This document shows positions 52,337 through 60,218 of a stretch of DNA of 64,000 nucleotides, one piece after another (positions within the stretch are counted from its first letter, which is position 1; each line of letters opens with the position of its first letter). Made by a program: the position numbers and the translations under genes. The notes under the pieces were generated by a model. The model was not told the DNA's origin. It did not search any database and worked only from the letters and a program-made list of their open reading frames with translations. The stretch is from Actinomadura sp. K4S16. GTDB lineage: Bacteria; Actinomycetota; Actinomycetes; Streptosporangiales; Streptosporangiaceae. The DNA is taken from the NCBI RefSeq assembly GCF_008327685.1, contig NZ_BDDE01000019.1, positions 225,015-289,014 on the forward strand, given 5' to 3'.

Positions 52337-54834
52337 CGTCCATCGGTGTGCGGCCGAAGCCGGCGCCGTCCCGTCCGGCCCGCGCCGCCGGACACGCCGT
52401 CGCGAACGGCGCCGTCCTCGCGTGGCTCGCGCTGACCGTCGTGGCGGCCCTGCTCCACGGCGAGCTGCCCGCACCGCACTGGCTGCTGATCCACGTGTTC
52501 CTGCTCGGCGCCGTCACCAACGCCATCGTCACGTGGACGGAGCATTTCGCCGCCGCGCTCCTGCGCGTTCCGCCGCCTGCGCGCTGGTGGCCGTTCACGC
52601 GGCTGGCGGTCCTGAACGCGGGAATCGTCGCCGTCCTCTGCGGGGTGTCCGGAGGAGTCCCGGCGGTCGCCGTCGGCGGCGCGGCGGTCGTGGTGGGCGT
52701 CGTCGCCGCGCACGTCGCGGTGCTTGCGCTGCGCGGGCGGCGCGCCCTGACCGGGAGGTTCGCGCACGTCGTCACCTGGTACGTGTGGGCCGGCGCCGCG
52801 CTGGTCGCCGGGGGCACGCTGGGCGGGCTGATGGCGTCCGGGCACGCCGCGTCCGCGCGGGACGCCCACGCTCACGTGAACCTGCTCGGCTGGGTCGGCC
52901 TGTCGGTCCTCGGCACGCTGTTCACGCTGTGGCCGACCGTCCTGCGCACGCGGATCCAGGACGGCACCGAACGGATCGCCCGCTGGTCGCTGCGCGCCGC
53001 CGTCCCCGGCCTGGCCGCCGCCGTGACCGGACTCCTCGTCGAACTGCGGTGGCTCGCCGCTGCCGGTCTCGTCCTCTACGCGCTCGCCGCCGCGCTCTCC
53101 CTCGTCCCCTTCGTGCAGACCCTGCGGCGGCGGCATCCGCACAACGCCGCGTCCTGGATGCTCGCCGCCGGGACGGCCTGGTTCGTCGTGACCCTGGTCG
53201 CGGACGCGGCCCGGCAGAGCCTGGACGGGCTGCTGCCCCTCGTCCTGGTGGGCTTCGTCGGCCAGACGCTCCTGGGCGCCCTCACGTTCCTGCTCCCCGT
53301 GGTGCTGGGCGGCGGCCCCGCCGCCCTCAAGGCCAATGCCGCCCTGATCGAGCGCGCCTGGCCGGTCCGCGTGGCGGTGGTCAACGCGGCCGTGCCGCTG
53401 CTCGTTCTCCCGGTCCCCGCCTGGACGGTCCGTGCCGCTTGGGCCGCCGTCGTCGCCGCGCTGGCCGCCTTCGTCGTGCCGGCCGCCGCGTCCGTCCTGC
53501 GCTCGCACCGCCCGTCCCCGGCGGTCGCGGGCATCAGCGCGGGCGTCCTGCTCACCGCGCTCGCCGTCGGCGTCACCGCGCACGGCGGCCCTGCCGGGCA
53601 CAGCACCGACACACGGGCGGTCACCGCGTCCGGCGCCCGCGTCGTGGACGTGACGCTCGCCGACATGCGCATCCGCCCCGGGACGATCGACGCCGCCCCC
53701 GGCACCCGGCTCGTCCTGCGCGTCACGAACAAGGACGCCCAGCCCCACGACCTGCGCCTTGCGTCCGGGCAGGCCACGCCCATGCTCGCGGCGGGCCGGA
53801 CCGCGACCCTGACCCTGCCCCCGCTGAAGAGCGCCGTCGACGGCTGGTGCACCGTCGCCGGCCACCGCGCCGCCGGCATGACGATGCGGATCAACGTGAC
53901 GGACGGCGCTCACGCGACGGGCGACCATCACGGGACGAGCGGTTCCCACGCGATGTCATCCGGACCGCTCGACCTGTCGGCCCCCATGTCGCCGAACTGG
54001 CGCCCCTATAACGCCGCCCTCGCCCCCGCCCCGGGAGGCAAGGAGCACCGTCTCGAACTGCACGCCACCGAACAGGAACTGGAGGTCGCCCCAGGCGTGC
54101 GCCAGCGCATGTGGACGTTCGGCGGCACCGTCCCAGGCCCGGTCCTACGCGGCAAGGTCGGCGACGTCTTCACCATCACTCTCGTCAACGACGCCGCCAT
54201 GGGACACGGCATCGACTTCCACGCAGGATCGCTCGCGCCGGACGTCCCCATGCGCACCATCCAGCCCGGCGAACGCCTCACTTACCGCTTCCGCGCCGAG
54301 CACGCCGGCGCCTGGCTCTACCACTGCTCGACGATGCCGATGCTCCAGCACATAGGGAACGGCATGTACGGCGCCGTCATCATCGACCCGCCGGGCCTGC
54401 CTCGTGTGGACCGCGAATACGCCCTCGTCCAGGGCGAGCTGTACCGCGGCGCCCCCGGCTCCCCCGAACAGGTCGCCAAGATGCAGGACGGCCGCCCTGA
54501 CGCCTGGATGTTCAACGGCACCGCCGCCGGCTACGACCACGCCCCGTTGACGGCCCGAACCGGCGACCGCGTCCGCGTCTGGGTGGTGGACGCGGGCCCC
54601 TCGTCCAGCACCGCCTTCCACATCGTCGGAGCCCAGTTCGACACCGTCTACAAGGAGGGCGCCTATCTCCTGCGCAAGGGGGACGCGGGCGGCGCGCAGA
54701 TACTCGACCTGGCGCCCGGCCAAGGCGGCTTCGTGGAGACCGTCGTCCCCGAGGCCGGCCACTACCCCTTCGTGGACCACGACATGCGCCACGGGGAATC
54801 CGGAGCCCACGGGATCGTGAATGTCACCGGGTAG
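52333..54834 (+). CDS. nirK: Copper nitrite reductase fused to membrane domain and extra cupredoxin (NirK)
   Basis: This 833-aa protein has an N-terminal membrane domain (about 1-440) with roughly a dozen helices and conserved His (HWLLIHVFLLGAV, HAHVNLLGW) similar to NnrS/heme-copper folds. A first cupredoxin follows (about 450-550; PHDLRL...GWCTVAGHRAAGM gives a complete type 1 copper site). The two-domain nitrite reductase (about 570-833) keeps H625, D628 and H630 (GHGIDFH), H664-C665 with H673 and M678 (YHCSTMPMLQ...GM), and later His in STAFHIVG and FVDHDMRHG. It should reduce nitrite to NO on the outer face. The 4-nt overlap with the NnrS-like gene couples the two. The fusion may deliver electrons directly from the membrane. 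Confidence 0.9.
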   Translation: MTSIGVRPKPAPSRPARAAGHAVANGAVLAWLALTVVAALLHGELPAPHWLLIHVFLLGAVTNAIVTWTEHFAAALLRVPPPARWWPFTRLAVLNAGIVAVLCGVSGGVPAVAVGGAAVVVGVVAAHVAVLALRGRRALTGRFAHVVTWYVWAGAALVAGGTLGGLMASGHAASARDAHAHVNLLGWVGLSVLGTLFTLWPTVLRTRIQDGTERIARWSLRAAVPGLAAAVTGLLVELRWLAAAGLVLYALAAALSLVPFVQTLRRRHPHNAASWMLAAGTAWFVVTLVADAARQSLDGLLPLVLVGFVGQTLLGALTFLLPVVLGGGPAALKANAALIERAWPVRVAVVNAAVPLLVLPVPAWTVRAAWAAVVAALAAFVVPAAASVLRSHRPSPAVAGISAGVLLTALAVGVTAHGGPAGHSTDTRAVTASGARVVDVTLADMRIRPGTIDAAPGTRLVLRVTNKDAQPHDLRLASGQATPMLAAGRTATLTLPPLKSAVDGWCTVAGHRAAGMTMRINVTDGAHATGDHHGTSGSHAMSSGPLDLSAPMSPNWRPYNAALAPAPGGKEHRLELHATEQELEVAPGVRQRMWTFGGTVPGPVLRGKVGDVFTITLVNDAAMGHGIDFHAGSLAPDVPMRTIQPGERLTYRFRAEHAGAWLYHCSTMPMLQHIGNGMYGAVIIDPPGLPRVDREYALVQGELYRGAPGSPEQVAKMQDGRPDAWMFNGTAAGYDHAPLTARTGDRVRVWVVDAGPSSSTAFHIVGAQFDTVYKEGAYLLRKGDAGGAQILDLAPGQGGFVETVVPEAGHYPFVDHDMRHGESGAHGIVNVTG

Positions 54835-54849
54835 TGCCATCATCCACGC

Positions 54850-56163
54850 GTGGAGACTGAGGCACTGATCGACCAGTTGGCCGGGCCCGACCAGAAGGCC
54901 GCGGCCGATGCCCTCGTGGCCATCGGCGCGCCCGCCGTCCGGCCCGTCCTTGCCGTCCTTTGCGATGAGGAGTCGCCGGTCGACTGGGCCACCAGCGCCA
55001 CCGTCCTGCGGCGCATCGGCCGTCCCGCGCTCGACCCCCTGGTCGAGGCCATGGCGGCCGCGCCCACCGGCGAGGTCGCCCGCCGCTGCGGCTGGGCCCA
55101 CAGCGGGTTGGAGATCGCCGATCTGGCGGCCTTCGTCCCCGGCCTGAGCCACCCGAGCCCGAAGGTCCGTGCGAACACCGCCTACGTCCTACAGCTCAAG
55201 GGAGAGGCGGCCCTTCCGCACGCTCCCGCCTTGCTCACCCTCTTGGACGACCCTGACCCCGACGTCCGGCAGCGCGTCGTCTGGGCGCTTGAGGGAATCG
55301 GGCCGGGCGTGGTCCCGCTCCTCCGCCGGATCCGGCGCTCCCGCACCCCTGCCCGGCGCCGGGCCCTGGAGGCCCTCGCCGCGGTCGGCGGCCCGTCCGC
55401 GCTGGACGACCGCGACCAGGCCCTCGTCCGGCGGCTGATCCGCGTCAAGGCGGCGACGGAGAGGCCCGAGCCCATGCACCTGTGCGGCAGCTGGTACGCC
55501 GTCCCCAGCGGCGACCGGGACGCCGTCCTCGACGCCTTCGGCCTTTCCGAACCCGAGCCCGTCACGATGCGGCTCGGCGCGTCCGCCTGGAACCACGACC
55601 ACCACGTCTGGGGCGGAGACCACCGCTCCTGCCGCCGCGTCTATGTCACCCCGCTCCTGGACGGCTGGACGCTCCTGTTCGGTGACCCCTTCCCCACCCA
55701 CGAGGACCTTGACCCCGCCGACGTCCAGGAGCACTGCCGCGACCTGAGCCGCCGCTTCGGCGCGGCCCACTGGTACGGCGCGAGCTGCGGCGACGAGTGG
55801 ACGTCCTGGTGCGTCGCCGAGGACGGCGACATCGTCCGCTACTACGACGTCTTCGACCCGGACGATCAGATCGGCTCCCACCCGGCCGAGGACGGCTACG
55901 TCCTCCCGCACACCGACCCCTTCCCCGACGACGCCTTCGACGACATCGACCTCCACGACAGCGCCGCCTTCCAGGCCCGGTACTCCCAGGTCAAGGAGGA
56001 GCTCGGCATCCCCGACGAGTGCCACGCCACCAGCTTCGCGGCGCGGGCGTCTGTCGACCCGTCCGCTCTGGGCCCGCAGACGTCCGTCCAGGGCCAAGCC
56101 GTCCTGGCGCTGACCTCCTGCGGACGCGGTCACGGCCACCCTCCCGGTGCCCTGGAGATCTGA
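54850..56163 (+). CDS. HEAT-repeat protein with C-terminal SMI1/KNR4-like unassigned domain
   Basis: This 437-aa protein has several HEAT-like helix pairs in residues about 1-190 (LIDQLAGPDQKAAADALVAI, APALLTLLDDPDPDVRQRVV, RRRALEALAAVGG). A second domain (about 210-400) is rich in Trp, His and Asp (MRLGASAWNHDHHVWGGDH, then DGWTLLFGDPFPT, AAHWYGASCGDEWTSW, GDIVRYYDVFDPDDQ). This second domain recurs in actinobacteria as a stand-alone protein of unknown function. HEAT repeats bind proteins. GTG start at 54850. It may share a transcript with the preceding nirK (15 bp gap), although the products look unrelated. Confidence 0.75.
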   Translation: METEALIDQLAGPDQKAAADALVAIGAPAVRPVLAVLCDEESPVDWATSATVLRRIGRPALDPLVEAMAAAPTGEVARRCGWAHSGLEIADLAAFVPGLSHPSPKVRANTAYVLQLKGEAALPHAPALLTLLDDPDPDVRQRVVWALEGIGPGVVPLLRRIRRSRTPARRRALEALAAVGGPSALDDRDQALVRRLIRVKAATERPEPMHLCGSWYAVPSGDRDAVLDAFGLSEPEPVTMRLGASAWNHDHHVWGGDHRSCRRVYVTPLLDGWTLLFGDPFPTHEDLDPADVQEHCRDLSRRFGAAHWYGASCGDEWTSWCVAEDGDIVRYYDVFDPDDQIGSHPAEDGYVLPHTDPFPDDAFDDIDLHDSAAFQARYSQVKEELGIPDECHATSFAARASVDPSALGPQTSVQGQAVLALTSCGRGHGHPPGALEI

Positions 56164-56193
56164 CCCGCGGGTCGTCGGTAGGATCGCCAGCTC

Positions 56194-56871
56194 ATGGACG
56201 AGAGCGCCGGAATCGAGATGGCCGCCGTCCCGGCCGGGACGGTGACGCTGTCGGACCGTCGGACGCGGCGCAGTTGGGCCGTCGACCTCGCGCCGTACCG
56301 GCTGGGGCTGTCCCCCGTCACCCAGTCGCAGTACGCGCAGGTCACCGCCGAGCGGCCGAGCACCGCACGAGGGGACCGGCTGCCCGTCGAGGGCGTCTCG
56401 TGGGCGGACGCGGTCCGGTTCTGCAACGCCCTGTCCCGACGCGAGGGCTTGACACCGGCGTATCGCCTCGATGCCGACGGCGAGAGCGCTGACTGGGACG
56501 TCAGCGCCGACGGATACCGGCTCCCGACCGAGGCCGAATGGGAGCACGCCTGCCGTGCCGGCACGACCGGCCCGCGGTACGGGCCGCTCGACGAGATCGC
56601 CTGGTACCGCGGCAACGCCCAGGACCGCGTCCACGACGTGGGCGGCAAGCGGCCCAACGCTTGGGGCCTGCACGACATGCTGGGCGACGTCTGGGAGTGG
56701 TGCTGGGACCTCTACGACCCGGACGTCTACGGCGCCTACCGGGTGCTCCGAGGCGGCGGATGGTCCGACGAGCACTGGAGCTGCCGGGCCTCCGTCCGCC
56801 GCCGGAGCCACCCGACGTTCCGGATCGACGACGTGGGCTTCCGCGTGGCGCGTTCCGCCGTCAGCGGTTGA
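56194..56871 (+). CDS. SUMF1/formylglycine-generating enzyme-like protein
   Basis: This 225-aa protein has the SUMF1/EgtB/PvdO fold: GVSWADAVRFCNALSRREG, GYRLPTEAEWEHACRAG, NAWGLHDMLGDVWEWCWD, VLRGGGWSD and VGFRVAR. True formylglycine enzymes use a Cys pair with copper; here the second position reads SCRASVRR with one Cys, so oxidase activity is doubtful. Sulfatase genes are not nearby. This stripped-down form is widespread in actinobacteria with unknown substrates. Its last codons overlap a pseudogene on the other strand. Confidence 0.85.
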   Translation: MDESAGIEMAAVPAGTVTLSDRRTRRSWAVDLAPYRLGLSPVTQSQYAQVTAERPSTARGDRLPVEGVSWADAVRFCNALSRREGLTPAYRLDADGESADWDVSADGYRLPTEAEWEHACRAGTTGPRYGPLDEIAWYRGNAQDRVHDVGGKRPNAWGLHDMLGDVWEWCWDLYDPDVYGAYRVLRGGGWSDEHWSCRASVRRRSHPTFRIDDVGFRVARSAVSG

Positions 56872-57060
56872 TGAACACGGGGTTGGAGTAGCCGCCGCAG
56901 GCGCGGTGGCGGAGCGGGCGGGATGGTTGGCGAACAGGACCGGCTTGTGCGGCAGCTGCCGCATGACCCGCAGCGCCTCCAGCATCTTGGCCTCGGTGTC
57001 GAAGGACGGGTCGGCCGGGAACGGGTCGCACCGCGACGGCGGGCGTGGCGGCCACAGTCC
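56861..57060 (-). pseudogene. Remnant of a PHP-type metallophosphoesterase-like gene
   Basis: One minus frame reads DPFPADPSFDTEAKMLEALR and continues to KPVLFANHPARSAT, typical of the middle of a secreted PHP/phosphoesterase-like family. A different frame then gives the family-like C-terminus GGYSNPVFINR and a TGA at 56861-56863. The parts join out of frame with most of the middle deleted, and no N-terminus is left. The stop lies inside the SUMF1-like gene's 3' end. Judged from motif memory, so moderate confidence. Confidence 0.5.
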
Positions 57061-57349
57061 ATCGGGAGACCGTTGCGCATCGCTGGCCAATCGTTGACCG
57101 TTGGGAGAACACCGAGGCCGCCCGCTTCCCGTCGATCCGGCGGCGTCCGGCTGCGGACCGAACCTGTCGCGGCCCTCCTCGCAAGGCGTGTTCGCCGGCA
57201 GGACCTGGACGCGGACGGCCGCGCGCCGAAGCCAGGGGCCGGTAGATCTTTCGTTTTCGCTGCTCAGGGGCAACATCAACCGTTTCATGGAGATTTCCGC
57301 CGGTTATGTAGGCCGCAAGCGACATCGTCGATGAAGCGAAGTGGTAACG
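57061..57349. other. Promoter region of the SRPBCC/hendecad operon
   Basis: Together with the pseudogene this makes a gene-free stretch of about 480 bp (56872-57349). AT-richer DNA at 57240-57340 (for example TTTCGTTTTCGCTGC, GGTTATGTAGG) is the probable promoter. No operator is obvious. Confidence 0.5.
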
Positions 57350-58417
57350 ATGACGGAAGCCGGCACGGGAGACCGCGGCAATCCGCAGGATCTTCCCATC
57401 GAGCAGCTCAAGGAGGTCGGGCGCCAGTTCGCACAGGCGCTGATGATGCGGGCGCTGTCGAAGGCGACCGGCCAGATCGAGGGCCTGACGGAGCGTCTCA
57501 ACGCCGCCTCGGACGGTGGGGGAGCCGCGGAGAAGGCGGCGGCCGCCGGAGCGAAGAAGATCGCCGAGGGCGAGTCCCCGCTCAAGGCGGGCCTCAGCGC
57601 GGGCGCGACCGGGGCGAAGGAAGTGGTCAAGGACAAGGTGAAGGGCGCCATCGGCGGCGGAGGCAAGGACGGCAAGGGCGGCGGCCAGGGCAAGATGAAG
57701 GTCACCAACATCATCGAGGAGTTCGACGTGGGGCTCCCGCGGCGCGTCGCCTACGACCAGTGGACGCAGTTCGCCGACTACCCCAGCTTCACCAAGAAGG
57801 TCGAGAGCGTCGAGCAGGAGTCCGACGAGAAGATCAACTGGCGGGCGCAGGTCTTCCTCTCCCATCGCACCTGGGAGTCGACGATCATCGAGCAGGTCCC
57901 CGACGAGCGGATCGTCTGGAAGTCCAAGGGGCCCAAGGGCTACGTCGACGGAGCCGTGACGTTCCACGAGCTGGCGCCGTCCATGACGCGGGTCCTGCTG
58001 GTGGCCGAGTACCACCCGGACGGGTTCTTCGAGAAGACCGCGAACCTCTGGCGCGCCCAGGGGCGCCGCCTCCGCCTGGACTTCAAGCACATCAAGCGCC
58101 ACATGATGACCAAGACCCTTCTGGACCAGGAGGAGACCGAGGGCTGGCGCGGCGAGATCCGCGACGGCGAGGTGGTCAAGACCCACGAGGACGCCCTCAA
58201 GGAGGAAGAGGAGCGGCGTCAGGCCGAAGAGGGCGGCGGCGAGGAGAAGTCCGAGGCGCCGGAGGAGGAGAAGCCCGAAGAGCAGGAGGAGAAGTCCGAA
58301 GGGCAGGAGGAGAAGCCCGAGGCCCAGGAGGAGAGGGGCGACGGGCAGCAGAAGCCCGAAGAAGCGAAGGAGAAGGAGAAGGAGAAGGAGAAGGCGGCGA
58401 GCGGCACCCGCGACTGA
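57350..58417 (+). CDS. SRPBCC-family protein with charged tail
   Basis: This 355-aa protein has a helical N-terminus (about 10-100; LPIEQLKEVGRQFAQALMMR), a SRPBCC (START-like, polyketide cyclase/CoA-binding) domain at about 110-260 (TNIIEEFDVGLPRRVAYDQW, then FADYPSFTKKVESV, VDGAVTFHELAP, RVLLVAEYHPDG) and a tail of about 80 residues almost only Glu, Lys and Gln. Close relatives occur in actinomycete gas-vesicle regions, but no gvp gene is in this window. SRPBCC domains bind hydrophobic ligands. ATG at 57350; a GTG nine bases earlier is possible. First gene of a three-gene unit. Confidence 0.8.
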   Translation: MTEAGTGDRGNPQDLPIEQLKEVGRQFAQALMMRALSKATGQIEGLTERLNAASDGGGAAEKAAAAGAKKIAEGESPLKAGLSAGATGAKEVVKDKVKGAIGGGGKDGKGGGQGKMKVTNIIEEFDVGLPRRVAYDQWTQFADYPSFTKKVESVEQESDEKINWRAQVFLSHRTWESTIIEQVPDERIVWKSKGPKGYVDGAVTFHELAPSMTRVLLVAEYHPDGFFEKTANLWRAQGRRLRLDFKHIKRHMMTKTLLDQEETEGWRGEIRDGEVVKTHEDALKEEEERRQAEEGGGEEKSEAPEEEKPEEQEEKSEGQEEKPEAQEERGDGQQKPEEAKEKEKEKEKAASGTRD

Positions 58418-58492
58418 CGTCCGCGCTGGTGGGACCCGCGCTGAGAGGGCATGTAGCCCCTGGGGGAGCAGGATCGAGCATCGGGGGGAACG

Positions 58493-59953
58493 ATGAGCGA
58501 CGGCGAGTCCGGAAAGGCCGAGCCCGAACGGCAGCGGAACGAGTCCCGCGACGAGTCGGAGGGCCTGACCGGAAGGACCATCCAACCGGACCGGCGGGCG
58601 CAGCCCGCCGAGGGCCCGGACGTCCACCTCGACGTCCCGCAGCTCAAGGTCGAGGAGATCTCGCTGGAGGTCGAGAACCTGGAGGCGCACGTCTCGCTCG
58701 TCGCCGAGGTGCTCGACCTGCTCAAGCTGAACGTCGGCGCGGACGTGTTCCTCGGCAGGGTCAAGCTGGAGATCAAGGGCGTCGAGGCGGAGGCCGAACT
58801 CCAGGTCCGGCTGGACAACGTCGCCATCATCGTCGACCGCGTCCTGACCACGCTCGACCGCAACCCGGAGATCCTCCAGCACATCGGACGCGGCCTCGAG
58901 TCGGCGGTCAGCGACATCGGCTCCGGAACCGGCTCCGCCGTGGGCGAGGTCGGCAAGGGCGCCAGGGGCGCCGTCGAGGACGTCGGCCGCGGAGCCGGCG
59001 GCGCGGTTCAGAGCGTCGGCGAGGGCGCGGGCGGCGCCGTCAAGGACGTCGGCGAGGGCGCGGGCGGCGCGGTCAAGGAAGTCGGCAAGGGCGCGGGCGA
59101 AGGCGTCAGCGAGGTCGGGCGAGGCGCCGGCCGCGCGGCCGAGGAGGTAGGCGAAGGCGCGGGCGAGGGTGTCAGCCAGGTGGGCAAGGGCACCGGACGC
59201 GCCGCAGAACACGTGGGCGAAGGCGCAGGCGAGGGCGTCGGCCAGGTGGGCAAGGGCGCGGGCCGCGCCGCCGAGCAGGTGGGCGAAGGCGCGGGCGAGG
59301 GCGTCAGCGAGGCCGGCAGGGGCGCGGGCCGCGCCGCCGAAGGTGCCGGCGAGGGCGTCCGAGACGTGGGCAAGGGCGCGGGCGGCGCAGCCGAAGGCGT
59401 CGGCAAGGGCGCCGGACAGGCGACCGCCGCCACGGGCCAGGGCGCCGGCCAAGCCGCCGAGACCGCAGGCCAGGGCGTCGCGGACACCGCGAGCAAACCA
59501 GACGAAGCCACCGAAGGCGCTGCGGACACAACATCCGAGGACTCCTCTGACCAGGACAAGGAGTCAACCGAGCCCGAGAACTCCTCCGCCCAGGAGAAGA
59601 CGGAGCCCGAAGACACATCAGAGCAGGACAAAGGGGGAGCGGAGTCCAAGGACTCCTCCGACCGGAGCGAGGAGGGAACGGAGCCCGAGGATGCCTCCCA
59701 CCGAGACGAGGAGGGAGCGGAGCCCGAGGACTCCTCCGACCGGAGCGAGGAGGGAGCGGACTCCGAGGACGCCTCCGGCGACAAGGACGAACCGGAGGGC
59801 AAGCAGAGCCCGAACGGCGCGGGCCCGTCCGACGGGGACCAGGAGATCACGGCGCTCCAGGGCGCCCTCCGGGAGACCGAGGAGTCCGTCCGCGAGCTGG
59901 GAAAGGCCCTCCTGCGGATGGTCTCTCAGCCAGGAGGAGGCAAGAACTCGTGA
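58493..59953 (+). CDS. Hendecad-repeat protein
   Basis: This 486-aa protein has an N-terminal beta-like conserved domain (about 43-130; LDVPQLKVEEISLEVENLEA, then LLKLNVGADVFLGRVKLEI). A run of 11-residue repeats fills about 131-335 (VGEGAGGAVKD, VGKGAGRAAEQ and so on; 18 full units plus one of 7 residues). An acidic Ser/Glu/Asp-rich region (about 336-450) and a short C-terminal helix (about 455-480; ITALQGALRETEESVRELGK) end it. The 11-residue period is that of LEA proteins and alpha-synuclein, which form amphipathic helices on membranes or when dry. No signal peptide. The next gene overlaps it by 4 nt. Confidence 0.8.
   Translation: MSDGESGKAEPERQRNESRDESEGLTGRTIQPDRRAQPAEGPDVHLDVPQLKVEEISLEVENLEAHVSLVAEVLDLLKLNVGADVFLGRVKLEIKGVEAEAELQVRLDNVAIIVDRVLTTLDRNPEILQHIGRGLESAVSDIGSGTGSAVGEVGKGARGAVEDVGRGAGGAVQSVGEGAGGAVKDVGEGAGGAVKEVGKGAGEGVSEVGRGAGRAAEEVGEGAGEGVSQVGKGTGRAAEHVGEGAGEGVGQVGKGAGRAAEQVGEGAGEGVSEAGRGAGRAAEGAGEGVRDVGKGAGGAAEGVGKGAGQATAATGQGAGQAAETAGQGVADTASKPDEATEGAADTTSEDSSDQDKESTEPENSSAQEKTEPEDTSEQDKGGAESKDSSDRSEEGTEPEDASHRDEEGAEPEDSSDRSEEGADSEDASGDKDEPEGKQSPNGAGPSDGDQEITALQGALRETEESVRELGKALLRMVSQPGGGKNS
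58883..59488. repeat. 33-bp tandem repeats encoding the hendecads
   Basis: About eighteen 33-bp units encode 11-residue repeats of the form V-G-x-G-A-G-x-A/G-x-x-x. From about 59081 to 59344 two unit types alternate (GEGAGEGV and GKGAGRAA), giving a 66-bp higher-order period. One unit at about 59345-59365 is shortened to 21 bp, keeping the frame. Confidence 0.9.
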
Positions 59954-60204
59954 ACGCCGGCGATTTCCCCAACGCCGAACTCCGGCGAACGGCGGCCATC
60001 CTCTTCACCGCCAGGGTGAAGGCCGACGAACTCCGCTTCGAGGCCGTTCCCGACGTCTCAGTGGAGTTCACCGAGGGCTCCTCCGACGAGTCCACCTCCG
60101 GAAGCGTCCGAACGAACCTCCCGGACAAGGCCGAGAAGCAAACCACCTACCGGAACATCCAGATCGACTACGCCATAGCCGCCAAACTCCCCGACCTCGA
60201 TTGA
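59950..60204 (+). CDS. Small hypothetical protein coupled to the hendecad gene
   Basis: This 84-aa protein's GTG start overlaps the TGA of the hendecad gene (GTGA, 4 nt), with AGGAGG upstream, so it is translationally coupled. It is acidic, with an Ala-rich first helix (LRRTAAILFTARVKADELRF), a Ser/Glu-rich middle (FTEGSSDESTSG) and an ending of possible beta-strand (YRNIQIDYAIAAKL). No membrane segment or signal. No family recognised. Confidence 0.75.
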   Translation: MNAGDFPNAELRRTAAILFTARVKADELRFEAVPDVSVEFTEGSSDESTSGSVRTNLPDKAEKQTTYRNIQIDYAIAAKLPDLD

Positions 60205-60218
60205 CCCAAGGCCGGACT

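Noticed and set aside
56861..59452. Long minus-strand frames opposite the hendecad operon
   Set aside because: They read as complementary low-complexity repeats (ALADALARAFA type) caused by the high-GC repeats of the plus-strand genes. Only the short PHP-like tail at the left end is kept.
58930..59480. CRISPR array
   Set aside because: The 33-bp repeats are in-frame coding units without spacers of unrelated sequence; they encode hendecads.
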